64,000 nt of DNA from UBA3792 sp946185305 (GTDB lineage Bacteria > Bacillota > Clostridia > Christensenellales > CAG-138): the NCBI GenBank assembly GCA_946185305.1, contig CAMHJE010000001.1:1-64000 (forward strand), written 5' to 3'. Below are positions 7,585 to 17,071 of this stretch, piece after piece. Each line of letters opens with the position of its first letter. Positions within the stretch are counted from its first letter, which is position 1. Below the pieces are notes generated by a model. It searched no databases. It was not told the origin of the DNA and worked only from the letters and a program-made list of their open reading frames with translations. The position numbers were made by a program, and so were the translations under genes.

Positions 7585-9195
7585 ATGAAGAAGGAAACAC
7601 AAATGATGGACAGAGAAAAGCTGTCCGAACGGGCCTACGCGCTGTTCTTCTCGTTCCGGTCGGCCTATGCCAACGAATGGCGGCGGCTGGAGCATTGCGA
7701 ACGGATGTACCGCGGCGAGCATTGGTACGATGTGCCGGTGCAGGACCCGAACGAGCCGCGCCCGGTGACGCCGATCCTGCAATCCACGGTGGAGAACATC
7801 ACGGCGGATCTGATGGATCAGATCCCGGAGGCGATCATCCGGCCCGAAAGCGCCGCGGACATGGACATTGCGCGGATCGTGGAGGCGGTCATCCTGCGGA
7901 ACCACGATGCGGCGGCGTACCCGGAGGAGTACCGGAAGCTCGTCCACGACCTCCTGGTAGCGGGGTACTGCGTGCAGGAGGTCGGCTATGATCCGGGGCT
8001 GAACGGGCACCTCGGCGGCGCGTTCGTCCGGCAGGTGGACGTGCGCAACATCCTGTTCGACCCGCTTTGCAGCGATATCCAGGACAGCCGGGCGATCTTC
8101 AAGCTCTCGCTGCGTTCGAAGGAATGGCTGAAAGCGCATTATCCCGACAAGGCGGCGCTGCTGCAGGGCGACATTGCGGCGGTGGCCGACGCGCCGGAGG
8201 ACGACGTTCTGCGGGCGGACCGCGCCGATTCGATGCTGGTGCTCGAATACTGGTGGCGCGAATACGACGCGGATACCGACACGCACCGCGTACACATGGC
8301 GATCCTGTGCGGCGGGCAGGTATTGGAGGACAGCCGAACCCAGAAACCGGAGGGGTACTTTGCGCACGGGGAATACCCGTTTGTGCTGACCCCACTTTAC
8401 CCGAGGAAGGGAAGCGCATTGGGTTTCGGCGTCATCGACCTGTTCGGCGAGCAGCAGCGCTATGCGGACAAGCTCGACCAGATCGTGTTAAAAAACGCGC
8501 TGATGGCGTCGCGAAATAAATTGTTGCTGACCGACGCAAGCGGATTCGACGAAGCTGATCTGCGCGACTGGTCGAAGGAGGTGCATGTGGGCGAATCGCT
8601 GTCGGGCATCACGTGGTTCTCGACGCCGCCGCTGCCGCAGTATCTGATCAACTACATCCGCTCGATCCGCGAGGACATCAAGGAGGAGAGCGGCGCGAAC
8701 GATTCGTCCCGCGGGACGGTGCCGGGCGGCGTGACGGCGGCGCGGGCTATCGAAGCCTTGCAGGAGGCGAGCACGAAGCGGGCGCGGATGGCGACGACCC
8801 AGCTGCACGAGGCGTTCCGCAAGGCGGTGCGCATGGAGATCGAGGTGGAACGCGAGTTCAATTTCTATCTCCGCCCCGTGACCGTGGTGATCGACGGAGA
8901 GCAAAGGGAGGTGCTGTTCGACAGCGCTGCCATGAACCGCAAGGCGCCCGGCGGCGTGGAGCTGCCGATCGAGTTTTCCGTTTCGATCAAGGCCGCGCGC
9001 CGCAGCCGCTTTGTCTCCGAAACGCACAACGAGCTGATGCTGAAGCTCATCGAGCTCGGCGCGCTGACGCCGGAGCAGGCCATCGAGCAGATGACGTTCG
9101 AGGGCAAGGAGCAGGTGTTAAAGTCCATCCGCTCCGCACAAGGGGAGAACATCCCGACCGAAAAACCGAAGAAGGAGAAACGAAATGCTGTTTAA
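7585..9195 (+). CDS. Phage portal protein (P22-like)
   Basis: The 536-residue protein should form the dodecameric ring through which DNA enters and leaves the head. Its opening (RMYRGEHWY, VTPILQSTVENITADLMDQIPEA within residues 25-75), a central YPRKGSALGFGVIDLFGEQQ-like region and a long helical C-terminal part (about 330-450) match portals of the P22/podovirus type. The ATG at 7585 follows AAAGGAAAGG; an upstream in-frame ATG at 7531 lacks such a site. It is followed by an overlapping scaffold-like gene, as in many phage head modules. Confidence 0.85.
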   Translation: MKKETQMMDREKLSERAYALFFSFRSAYANEWRRLEHCERMYRGEHWYDVPVQDPNEPRPVTPILQSTVENITADLMDQIPEAIIRPESAADMDIARIVEAVILRNHDAAAYPEEYRKLVHDLLVAGYCVQEVGYDPGLNGHLGGAFVRQVDVRNILFDPLCSDIQDSRAIFKLSLRSKEWLKAHYPDKAALLQGDIAAVADAPEDDVLRADRADSMLVLEYWWREYDADTDTHRVHMAILCGGQVLEDSRTQKPEGYFAHGEYPFVLTPLYPRKGSALGFGVIDLFGEQQRYADKLDQIVLKNALMASRNKLLLTDASGFDEADLRDWSKEVHVGESLSGITWFSTPPLPQYLINYIRSIREDIKEESGANDSSRGTVPGGVTAARAIEALQEASTKRARMATTQLHEAFRKAVRMEIEVEREFNFYLRPVTVVIDGEQREVLFDSAAMNRKAPGGVELPIEFSVSIKAARRSRFVSETHNELMLKLIELGALTPEQAIEQMTFEGKEQVLKSIRSAQGENIPTEKPKKEKRNAV

Positions 9196-9631
9196 CAAGA
9201 AGGAAACCAAAATGGCGCCGATGCCCGAAGCGGAGCCGGCGCCGAGCGAAGAAACCGTATCGGCGGACAATCCGTTTGCCGAGGCGGCGAACGAGCTGAT
9301 CGCGCTTGCGGACGAGGGCGCTTTGCCGGAGGGCTTCGACCTCGAAACGGCCTGCGGCGACGCGAACTTTGCGGCGCTTTTGCAGGAATACCCGACCGCC
9401 GCGGCGGTGCGCATCTATGACGCAGAGCAGCGGGCCAAGACCGCGTATCAGGACGCGATGGAATCGCTGATGGAAAAGCTGAACGCCCGCAACGCGCTGC
9501 CCAAGTCCACGCGCCCCGCCCGCGCCATCGCGCCGACGCCCGATTATATGGCGATGTCCGGCGCAGACTTCCGCGCACTCGAGAACAAGATCAAGGCCGC
9601 CGCCAGAAGCGGCAAACGCATTACATTGTAA
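9185..9631 (+). CDS. Scaffold-like phage head protein
   Basis: A 148-residue acidic, Ala/Glu-rich, mostly helical protein lies between portal and capsid, the usual place of scaffold proteins. An acidic N-terminal half (PEAEPAPSEETVS) leads to a basic tail (KIKAAARSGKRITL), the charge pattern expected of a scaffold that binds capsid by its C-terminus. Its start overlaps the portal stop by 11 bases with AAGGAGAAACG upstream. No sequence family is recognised, so the role rests on position and composition. Confidence 0.6.
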   Translation: MLFNKKETKMAPMPEAEPAPSEETVSADNPFAEAANELIALADEGALPEGFDLETACGDANFAALLQEYPTAAAVRIYDAEQRAKTAYQDAMESLMEKLNARNALPKSTRPARAIAPTPDYMAMSGADFRALENKIKAAARSGKRITL

Positions 9632-9646
9632 GGAGGAACAATCAAT

Positions 9647-10864
<1,218 letters not shown>

Positions 10865-10874
10865 GCGACAATCG

Positions 10875-10899
10875 GCGGCGGGGCGCTTTACCCCGCCGC
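10875..10899 (+). terminator. GC-rich hairpin after the capsid gene
   Basis: GCGGCGGGG (10875-10883) pairs with CCCCGCCGC (10891-10899) around a 7-nt loop. There is no T-run, so it is more likely a partial terminator or 3'-end stabiliser that raises capsid yield over later genes than a full stop. Confidence 0.5.
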
Positions 10900-10921
10900 A
10901 TCCGTAAAGGAGGGATATTCG

Positions 10922-11173
10922 ATGATGAACCAACAGGAAACGATGCAGGCGGAGCCGAGCGTGTCGATCTATCTGCCGCCTGAGGGCAACGGCGCGTTTG
11001 TGGAGGGCGCGATCAACGGCGTGAACTTTCGCGTCCGCACCGGTACGGTCGTGGAGGTCCCGGCGCACATCGCCGCGGTTTTGATGGACAGCCGCCGCGC
11101 GCTGGCCGCCGGGGAACAGGCCGTGAGAGCGTTTGCGGCGGCGGGCGGCAAGCCGCTCGGAGGTATGGCATGA
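10922..11173 (+). CDS. Small conserved-position phage head protein
   Basis: An 83-residue protein lies between capsid and connector. Its middle (EGAINGVNFRVRTGTVVEVP) looks like a small beta-rich fold and the end is an alanine-rich helix. A good AAGGAGG site precedes ATGATG. Its last four bases overlap the connector gene (ATGA). Position suggests a head decoration or head-completion role; no family is recognised. Confidence 0.65.
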   Translation: MMNQQETMQAEPSVSIYLPPEGNGAFVEGAINGVNFRVRTGTVVEVPAHIAAVLMDSRRALAAGEQAVRAFAAAGGKPLGGMA

Positions 11174-11715
11174 CGCTGCTCGAGCTGATCCATGCGGCGC
11201 TCGACGAGCTGGAGCGTGCGCATGACGATGAAACGGTCGTGTTCTGGCGCGAGCGGCTGACGGCCTACGCAAACGAAGCGATCTCGGATCTGTTTACGAC
11301 GTTCCGTCCGTGGCGGCGCGAATCGCTGACGCCGCAGAACGGCGTTCTGCATACCGGCGACCTGTCGCTGCCGTGCAGCAAGGTCCTCGGCCTGGAGAGC
11401 AAGGGGCTGCGGATCCCGTTCCATTACGGCGCGGACACGACCGAGCTGATCGTGCCGGGCTGGCAGGGCGGGGCGCTCACCGTTGTGTACCGCTACGCGC
11501 CGAGCGTGCTGATCGAAGATACCGACCGATCCACGCTGCCTGCGGTCTGCGATCCGCTGATCGTACTGTACATGGTGGCGAGGGACCGCGCGCACGGCGA
11601 CGCGGCGGCGCAGAACGGCGCAAGGCTGCGGCTTTCGCTGTATGAGGCGCAGAAAAGACGCTTGAAGCTCGACTACGACGAGCCCTGCGGCTGCCGGATC
11701 TATAACTACTGCTGA
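11170..11715 (+). CDS. Head-tail connector / adaptor protein (P22 gp4-like position)
   Basis: The 181-residue protein has a helical N-terminus (LLELIHAALDELERAHDDE) with ANEAISDLFTTFRPWRRE, then a beta-rich middle and a C-terminal helix, the pattern of phage adaptor proteins that dock under the portal. In podovirus-type cassettes this slot holds the adaptor. It overlaps its upstream neighbour by four bases. The function is inferred from fold pattern and position. Confidence 0.55.
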   Translation: MTLLELIHAALDELERAHDDETVVFWRERLTAYANEAISDLFTTFRPWRRESLTPQNGVLHTGDLSLPCSKVLGLESKGLRIPFHYGADTTELIVPGWQGGALTVVYRYAPSVLIEDTDRSTLPAVCDPLIVLYMVARDRAHGDAAAQNGARLRLSLYEAQKRRLKLDYDEPCGCRIYNYC

Positions 11716-11730
11716 CAGGAGGGAGAATCT

Positions 11731-13161
11731 ATGGCGATGCAATCGAGGACCCTGTCGTCCTTCGGGGGTATGCGGCAGGACCGAAACGACTATATCAGCT
11801 CTCCCGATACGAGTCCGGACGCATGCAACATGGACACACGGGACGGCTGCCTGACCGTGGCAAAGGGGTTTTCCCCCGCGGTTGCGAATCAGGCGCCGTC
11901 CGGCGGGCGGCTTTCGCGGCTGTACGGCTATATCGGGCCGGGAGGACTGAAATTCCTTGCCTGCGCGGGCGCCTCGCTGTACGCCTGCGACAGCGCGACC
12001 GGCACATGGACGCAGCTTTGCACGCTCCAAAGCGATCCCGGCGAACGGAAGGTCGATTTTCTGCCGATGAAGATCGGCGTCAAGGAATACGTGCTGATCG
12101 CGCACGGCGGCGGGCAGATGTTCAAGTGGGACGGCGTTTCGGCGGCGGCAGAGCCGTTCGGCAGCGCCCAGATGCTGTCAAACGCGGCCGTGAACTTTGT
12201 CGAGCCGTATTACGGACGGCTGTTTGCAGCAGGCGACGCCGCAGCCCCGGCAAGGCTCTACTGGAGCAAGACGCCCGGCGACGACCGGACGATCGAGGAC
12301 TGGCGCAGCGCGGACGCTTCGGCGGACGTATCCGGCGGGTTTGCGGACATCGGCACCGACAGCGACCCGATCACGGGACTGATGGCGCTGTCGAATCAGC
12401 TGCTGATCTTCAAACGCGACTCGCTCTACCGGCTGCTCGGCGACCGGCCGACGAACTACCGCATTCTGCCGGTGGACGCGGCCTATACGCGTCCGGCGCA
12501 TACGGCGTGCGTGCGGTATGCCGACCGGCTGTATTTTCTGACCGCGACCGGCCTGTGCTTTTTCGACGGGCAGACCGTGCGGCGGCCGAACAACTTCCGG
12601 GCGCTTTGCCGGCTGCTTTCGGACTGTTCGCTTGATGCCTGCGAGGCCGTTGCGTGCGGGGACATGCTGTACTTTGCGGTGCGGGAAAGCAATCCCGTTT
12701 ACAACGACGCCGTGATCGAATACGATCTGATGCGCGGCACGTTCATGGTGCGGCGCGGGTTCACGGTCGCGGGCATGACGGCGGTGCGCGGCACGCTGTA
12801 CGTGCTGACCGGCGAGGGCAAGTTGGAAAAGTTCGACGACAGCCCAACCTACGACGGACAGCCGATCCGGGCGTGGTGGGAAACGCCGCGCTTCGATCTC
12901 GGCAACAAGCACGTCAAAAAGGCGCTCGGCGAGCTGGCCTGCACGGGGCACGGCGATCCGGTTCGCGTGACCGTGAAAACGGGCGGCACCGGCTATCCGA
13001 TGACGCTGACGTTCCCAAACGATGACGACAGCGCCGCCGAAACGATCCTGCGCGGCGAGGGACGCGTGTTCCGGCTGCGGCTGGAGAACATCGACGGCGG
13101 GCATTTCACGCTCGATGCCGGGGTGACGCTGCGGTTCGACGCGCAGCTGCGTCCGGAGTAA
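11731..13161 (+). CDS. Beta-propeller-like tail hub / DNA-stabilisation protein (P22 gp10-like)
   Basis: The 476-residue beta-rich protein begins with SSFGGMRQDRNDYISSPD and contains repeated units of the form LYACDSATGTWTQL, FKWDGVS and YRLLGDRP. This resembles the packaged-DNA stabilisation / tail hub proteins that close the neck of podoviruses. It follows the adaptor gene with its own CAGGAGGGAG site. No tailspike or fibre gene comes after it, so if the particle is built it would be nearly tailless. Confidence 0.65.
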   Translation: MAMQSRTLSSFGGMRQDRNDYISSPDTSPDACNMDTRDGCLTVAKGFSPAVANQAPSGGRLSRLYGYIGPGGLKFLACAGASLYACDSATGTWTQLCTLQSDPGERKVDFLPMKIGVKEYVLIAHGGGQMFKWDGVSAAAEPFGSAQMLSNAAVNFVEPYYGRLFAAGDAAAPARLYWSKTPGDDRTIEDWRSADASADVSGGFADIGTDSDPITGLMALSNQLLIFKRDSLYRLLGDRPTNYRILPVDAAYTRPAHTACVRYADRLYFLTATGLCFFDGQTVRRPNNFRALCRLLSDCSLDACEAVACGDMLYFAVRESNPVYNDAVIEYDLMRGTFMVRRGFTVAGMTAVRGTLYVLTGEGKLEKFDDSPTYDGQPIRAWWETPRFDLGNKHVKKALGELACTGHGDPVRVTVKTGGTGYPMTLTFPNDDDSAAETILRGEGRVFRLRLENIDGGHFTLDAGVTLRFDAQLRPE

Positions 13162-13171
13162 GGAGGCGGCT

Positions 13172-13369
13172 ATGGCGGAGCTTGGCAGTATGCAGGCACT
13201 GTTTCCGGTTTATCTTGCGCGGATGGCGACCGACGCCGATGCGCGCGACGAGTATGACAGCGCGATTGCACAGAATGAAAACAATCTGAATCAAAACTTC
13301 GAGCTGCTGTACCGGAGGCTGCTCGAACTGGAGGCGGCGATCGCCGCACAGGAAGGAGGAAACACATGA
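13172..13369 (+). CDS. Small hypothetical phage protein
   Basis: A 65-residue protein with a coiled-coil-like C-terminal half (NENNLNQNFELLYRRLLELE). It has an AAGGAGG site and overlaps the next start by four bases, which supports translation. Similar short helical proteins occur near neck genes; no specific function can be given. Confidence 0.6.
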   Translation: MAELGSMQALFPVYLARMATDADARDEYDSAIAQNENNLNQNFELLYRRLLELEAAIAAQEGGNT

Positions 13370-14232
13370 AAGCACCATCGGTCGGAATCCGGATTCTGAC
13401 GCCCGCTGTCGGGCTGGATCAGGAGACGGAACGAAGAAAGAAGCAGGCCGAAGCGACAAACGCCGCGTCGATGGCGCGGACGTACACGGGCGGCGGCAGC
13501 GCCGCGCCGAGCTTTGAGGCGCTGCTGCAGGAAACGAACGCGTATTACACCCCGGAGACGGTGGACTATAGGCCGCTGTCGGAGGCGACGCTGCGGACGC
13601 TGCTCGAAGGCAAGCTGCGCCCGGCGTATGACAGCGCCATCGGCACCCGGCGCGAGCGCACGCAAAGCTACAATGCGGCGCTCGATGCGGACGCATGGGC
13701 GCGGGGCATGGGACAGAGCACGTACCTCACGGATGTGAAGCAGCGCAGCTACCGCGACGAATCGCGCGATATCGGGCAGCTCGAAGCATCCTACGGCGCG
13801 ACGCTCGCAGACGCGCTTTTGAACGCGCTCGCGGAGCAGACGAAGAACAAGCTGGAGGTCGATCAGTTCAACGCCGAGCAGATCAACGAAGCGCGCGCCC
13901 GCGCGTACTCGGCGGCGACGGCGCTCTATGCGGCTTCGCAAAAGGGCGGCGGATCGGGCGGCGGCAGCCGCGCCGCATCGGTCAAGGACCCGGCGACGCC
14001 CGCCTCGCAAACGTTGCTCGACAGTCTGACGACCGCGCCGGTCTATGACCGCGTCGAAACGCCGGAGGAAAACGTTGCGATCAGCGTGCTCGACCGGCTG
14101 AACGGCAGCGCGCGGCAGAAGCTGTACGATGCGCAGACGCCGAAGGCGGCAAAGCTGCTTGCGGAAATGACCAAGAGCCTCGGCCCGGTCAGAATGAAGA
14201 ACGCAGCGAAAAAGTACAGTCTGGCGCATTGA
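13366..14232 (+). CDS. Last gene of the head cassette; candidate internal virion / ejection protein
   Basis: The 288-residue, mostly helical protein is Ala/Gln/Arg-rich with a glycine/serine linker (KGGGSGGGSRA, about 203-213). A basic N-terminus, several predicted amphipathic helices (ATLADALLNALAEQTKN) and its place after the neck genes suggest an internal or ejected protein, but no family is recognised. The stop is followed within ten bases by a terminator, so the cassette ends here. Confidence 0.6.
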   Translation: MKAPSVGIRILTPAVGLDQETERRKKQAEATNAASMARTYTGGGSAAPSFEALLQETNAYYTPETVDYRPLSEATLRTLLEGKLRPAYDSAIGTRRERTQSYNAALDADAWARGMGQSTYLTDVKQRSYRDESRDIGQLEASYGATLADALLNALAEQTKNKLEVDQFNAEQINEARARAYSAATALYAASQKGGGSGGGSRAASVKDPATPASQTLLDSLTTAPVYDRVETPEENVAISVLDRLNGSARQKLYDAQTPKAAKLLAEMTKSLGPVRMKNAAKKYSLAH

Positions 14233-14240
14233 CCGTCAAG

Positions 14241-14271
14241 GCGTCCTCGGACATTCCGGGGACGCTTTTTT
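14241..14271 (+). terminator. Terminator closing the phage cassette
   Basis: GCGTCCTCGG (14241-14250) pairs with CCGGGGACGC (14256-14265), with one G-T pair, followed by six T. It separates the cassette from ytxC. Confidence 0.85.
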
Positions 14272-14356
14272 ATGCAGAATGTTTTTCCCCGCGACGGCAC
14301 ACAATAGGAGAGATCGCACATACAATACAAGAGCAAGCGAAGCAAAGGAGAAGCGC

Positions 14357-15082
14357 ATGGCCGCATGGGACATCACCGCATATGAATATGACATACCGAT
14401 GGAGAAGCTGCTGCACCGCCGGTTGGAGGGTCATGCGTATGCGGTTGAGGTGCTGCCCTGCGGAGCGCGGGTGAAGCTGTCCGGCACGGACGCGGCGGCG
14501 GTGCTTGCGGATGCGCTGACCAAGGTGATCCTGCGCGATCTCCAATATTTTGTGCTGGCGCGAATGACCGACGCCATGCCGCTGGCGCTTGCCGATAAGC
14601 GGCAGGTGCTGACCGATGCGCTCTATACAGCGCGGAACCGGGAGGACGAGGGGCCGGTGCGCGGCGAGCTGGTGCGGTTTCTGACCGAGGAAAGGGCGCT
14701 GTGCCTCGATGGCTTTTTATGCTTTCGGATGCCCGAAACGCTGATGCTGTGGCAGCTTTGCGTCGAGCAGGCCGCGAGCAAGGTGCTGCTGCAAAAGGAA
14801 TACGGCGAGCTGATGCAGACGCTGCAAAGCTACGTCCGTTCACAGCGGGCGCGCGTGAACGAGCTGCGGCTTTGCCTGCACCGCGACGGCAGCTGTACGC
14901 TCTCCGACGATGAACAGCTGCATATCGAGTATGCCGACGGCTCGCCGGACGGCATCGTATCGCTGCTCGTCAGCATGGCGCCGCGGCGCCTTGTGATCGT
15001 GGATCGCAGCGAAGGCACACAAACGCGGCTTTGCGACGCGCTGAAGGCCGTGTTTTCGGATCGCGTGGAGATTCAAACATAA
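14357..15082 (+). CDS. ytxC: YtxC-like sporulation-associated protein
   Basis: The 241-residue protein matches the YtxC family over its second half: DGFLCFRMPETL, EYGELMQTLQSYVRSQRARV, the acidic LHRDGSCTLSDDE stretch and the closing LLVSMAPRRLVIVD. The family is found in spore-forming Firmicutes and is linked to sporulation, with no known biochemical activity. The start at 14357 is set by AAAGGAG six bases upstream. It sits just after the phage terminator and before the XRE operon, and reads as ordinary chromosome. Confidence 0.75.
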   Translation: MAAWDITAYEYDIPMEKLLHRRLEGHAYAVEVLPCGARVKLSGTDAAAVLADALTKVILRDLQYFVLARMTDAMPLALADKRQVLTDALYTARNREDEGPVRGELVRFLTEERALCLDGFLCFRMPETLMLWQLCVEQAASKVLLQKEYGELMQTLQSYVRSQRARVNELRLCLHRDGSCTLSDDEQLHIEYADGSPDGIVSLLVSMAPRRLVIVDRSEGTQTRLCDALKAVFSDRVEIQT

Positions 15083-15096
15083 AGATATCGCTTTTC

Positions 15097-15133
15097 TCAA
15101 GCGACGCTTGATGCGAATGCAAGCGCCGCTTGC
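15097..15133. promoter_or_regulatory. Two tandem 15-bp palindromes, candidate operator pair
   Basis: TCAAGCGACGCTTGA (15097-15111) and GCAAGCGCCGCTTGC (15119-15133) share the core CAAGCG-N-CGCTTG. Their centres are 22 bp apart, about two helix turns. The second abuts the -35 of the next promoter. They are probably bound by the downstream XRE protein or another dimeric regulator; the second could also help terminate ytxC. Confidence 0.6.
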
Positions 15134-15163
15134 TTGTTTTTGGGGCATGCGGCGGGCTATGAT
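15134..15163 (+). promoter_or_regulatory. Promoter P1 of the small ORF / XRE operon
   Basis: TTGTTT (15134-15139), an 18-bp spacer and TATGAT (15158-15163), directly next to the palindrome pair. Confidence 0.5.
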
Positions 15164-15203
15164 GAGGGCGACCGGTCAGCCAAGAGCAAAGGAGGATGGA
15201 TCC

Positions 15204-15401
15204 ATGCCCGACGATATATCGCCGCTCTGCGCCCCGTATCGGCGCATCGAAAGACTGCGGCAGGACGCGTTCGCCGCATGCCGCCCGCAGCTCGACGAGG
15301 CCGTGCGGCGGGAGCTTTGCGCCCTTGCCAAACGCGACGAGGCGGTGTATGATCAAATTGTCCGGTCGCAAAAGACCAAAGGAGGATTGTTCCATGTTTG
15401 A
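15204..15401 (+). CDS. Small hypothetical protein upstream of the XRE regulator
   Basis: The 65-residue protein is charged and helical (RRIERLRQDAFAACR, DEAVRRELCALAKRDEAV) with no known domain. AAAGGAGG precedes the ATG at 15204. Its stop overlaps the XRE start by eight bases. Its promoter and ribosome-site region is nearly identical to the one it carries at its own 3' end for the XRE gene, so it may be a cofactor or antagonist of that regulator, or a by-product of the duplication. Confidence 0.55.
   Translation: MPDDISPLCAPYRRIERLRQDAFAACRPQLDEAVRRELCALAKRDEAVYDQIVRSQKTKGGLFHV
15325..15353 (+). promoter_or_regulatory. Internal promoter P2 of the XRE gene, inside the small ORF
   Basis: TTGCCA (15325-15330), 17-bp spacer, TATGAT (15348-15353). 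The -10 is 14 bases before CCGGTC, the same spacing as in P1. Confidence 0.45.
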
Positions 15402-16281
15402 TACCATGCAGGTCGCCAAACGCATCCGCAACGCGCGGATCGAAAAGAATCTCACGCAGGCCGCCGTCGCCGACGCGCTCGGCGTCAGCTATCAGGCCGT
15501 GTCCAACTGGGAGCGCGGCAACTCGATGCCGGACATTGCCAAGCTGCCAGAGCTGTGCGCGCTGCTCGGCGTGTCGTTTGAATCGCTCGTCGGCGGCGCA
15601 TCGCCCGACGCCGCCGCCGTGCAGAAAGCAATGGACGGCGAGCCGGTCACGATCAAAGAGGCCGCGTCTGTCGCGCAGCTGCTCCCGCCCGAAACCGTCC
15701 GCGCCGCCGCAGAGCAGGCCGAGCAAAACGACGAACCGATCGACTATGCCACGCTGCTTTCGCTCGCGCCGTTCATGGATAACGAGACGCTGGATCGGCT
15801 CGCGGACAAGGCCATGCTCGACGATTTTGCCAAGGTGCGCTCACTCGCGCCGTTTTTATCGGAGTCAAAATTGAACGAGATCGTCCTCGGCTTGGACACC
15901 AAGGCGGACTGGGCGCACATCGTTTCTCTTGCGCCGTTCCTGTCGGAGGAAATGCTGGATCGGCTGGTGCGCGATGCGGACGGGGCGTTGTCGATCGAGC
16001 ACGTTGTTTCGCTTGCGCCGTTTCTTTCAAGCCAAACACTCGATGAAATGGCCGACAATATCGTCATTTCCGACGCAAAAAAACTGAAAGCCCTTGCGCC
16101 GTTCCTGTCGCAAAAGACGCTGGATCGCATCGCCGGGCAGCTCCTTGACGGCGGCGCTTCCGGCGGGAAGCTCGTTTCGCTTGCGCCGTTTCTGTCGAAG
16201 GACACGATCCGCAAGATCGCCGACCGGCTGATGGGCGAAAAGGGGTATGGCGAGCTGTCTAAGCTCTGGCCGTTCCTGTAA
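15394..16281 (+). CDS. XRE-family regulator with a C-terminal LAPF repeat domain
   Basis: The 295-residue protein starts with a clear helix-turn-helix of the Cro/CI type (about 7-62, with LTQAAVADALGVSYQAVSNW). After a helical linker come six copies of a 27-29 residue repeat carrying LAPF (at 124, 151, 179, 207, 234 and 263) and a degenerate last one, LWPF at 291. The repeats should stack as a helical solenoid for protein-protein contact. AAAGGAGG fits the ATG at 15394. The tandem palindromes upstream are plausible operators for autoregulation. LAPF-type repeat regulators occur in gut Clostridia but lack a defined partner. Confidence 0.8.
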   Translation: MFDTMQVAKRIRNARIEKNLTQAAVADALGVSYQAVSNWERGNSMPDIAKLPELCALLGVSFESLVGGASPDAAAVQKAMDGEPVTIKEAASVAQLLPPETVRAAAEQAEQNDEPIDYATLLSLAPFMDNETLDRLADKAMLDDFAKVRSLAPFLSESKLNEIVLGLDTKADWAHIVSLAPFLSEEMLDRLVRDADGALSIEHVVSLAPFLSSQTLDEMADNIVISDAKKLKALAPFLSQKTLDRIAGQLLDGGASGGKLVSLAPFLSKDTIRKIADRLMGEKGYGELSKLWPFL

Positions 16282-16316
16282 ACAGAGCAGCGCAAAAAGC
16301 AAATAAACACCATACC

Positions 16317-16352
16317 GGCAGAAGCGGCCAAACAAGGTCGCTTCTGCTTTTT
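16317..16352 (+). terminator. Terminator of the XRE operon
   Basis: GCAGAAGCG (about 16318-16326) pairs with CGCTTCTGC (16339-16347), followed by five T. Confidence 0.75.
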
Positions 16353-16419
16353 GTGATCCCTCCAAAACGACAATAATTGCAAACTTTGTGACATTCCTGT
16401 GGAAAGCGCGGCGCGTCTC

Positions 16420-16448
16420 TTGACGATAAATGAATGATCGTTTATATT
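16420..16448 (+). promoter_or_regulatory. Promoter of the tetR-lon-ftsH operon with operator in the spacer
   Basis: TTGACG (16420-16425), a 17-bp spacer and TATATT (16443-16448). A 20-bp inverted repeat, ATAAATGA-ATGA-TCGTTTAT (16426-16445, one mismatch), fills the spacer and enters the -10. A TetR dimer bound there would block RNA polymerase, so autorepression is likely. Confidence 0.75.
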
Positions 16449-16494
16449 TGTGACGAACGAAAGGTCAAAATGCGCCGAGCATGGAGGTGAAGGT

Positions 16495-17046
16495 ATGCGG
16501 GCAAGGGATCCCGAAAAGCAGCAGCGCATCAAGGAAGCGACGGTGCGGCTGATCCTGCGCGAGGGCATCGAGGGTGCTTCGGTGGCGAAGATTGCAAAGG
16601 AAGCGGACGTGTCGCCGGCGACGATCTATATTTATTACACGAACAAGGACGAGATGCTTTCCGAGGTGTTTCGGGAATACGCGCACCGATCCTATCGCTC
16701 GCTGCTCGACGGCGTGCGGCCGGACATGGGCGGGGCGGAGCTGATTGACGCGCTGATCCGCGGCTATTTTGCCTACTCGACGGAAAACGAGGAGGCGTTC
16801 AGCTTTATCGAGCAATGCTCGCGGTGCCCGTCGCTGGCGGAGCAGGCGACGGAGACCGAGTGCTGCCATGAGGTGTTCGAGCTGCTGCACGGCTATCAAA
16901 GCCGCGGCGCGATCCGCATGTGCAGCGACACGAATCTTGCCGCGGTGCTGTTTGCGCCGGTGCGGTTTTTAGCCATGCAATCCGATTGCGGCGACAAGCT
17001 GGACGAGTTGATTGCGATGCTGCAAACGCTGCTGGCGTATACGTGA
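16495..17046 (+). CDS. TetR-family transcriptional repressor
   Basis: The 183-residue protein has an N-terminal TetR helix-turn-helix (about 8-55: GIEGASVAKIAKEADVSPA, TIYIYYTNKDEML) and an all-helical ligand/dimer domain. GGAGGTGAAGG precedes the ATG at 16495; an upstream frame extension has no site. It is 25 bases before lon and shares the promoter, so it most likely senses a signal and derepresses itself and the two proteases. Several Cys (QCSRC, ECCHE, MCSD) in the ligand domain could serve redox or metal sensing; that is inference. Confidence 0.85.
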   Translation: MRARDPEKQQRIKEATVRLILREGIEGASVAKIAKEADVSPATIYIYYTNKDEMLSEVFREYAHRSYRSLLDGVRPDMGGAELIDALIRGYFAYSTENEEAFSFIEQCSRCPSLAEQATETECCHEVFELLHGYQSRGAIRMCSDTNLAAVLFAPVRFLAMQSDCGDKLDELIAMLQTLLAYT

Positions 17047-17071
17047 GGACAATGAAGGAGGAAAGAAAGCA

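Noticed and set aside
6043..8367. A 774-codon minus-strand frame across terminase and portal
   Set aside because: Antisense artefact over genes with clear motifs and ribosome sites.
15097..15133. CRISPR-like or satellite repeat
   Set aside because: Only two copies 22 bp apart, each palindromic, next to a promoter; operators explain them better.
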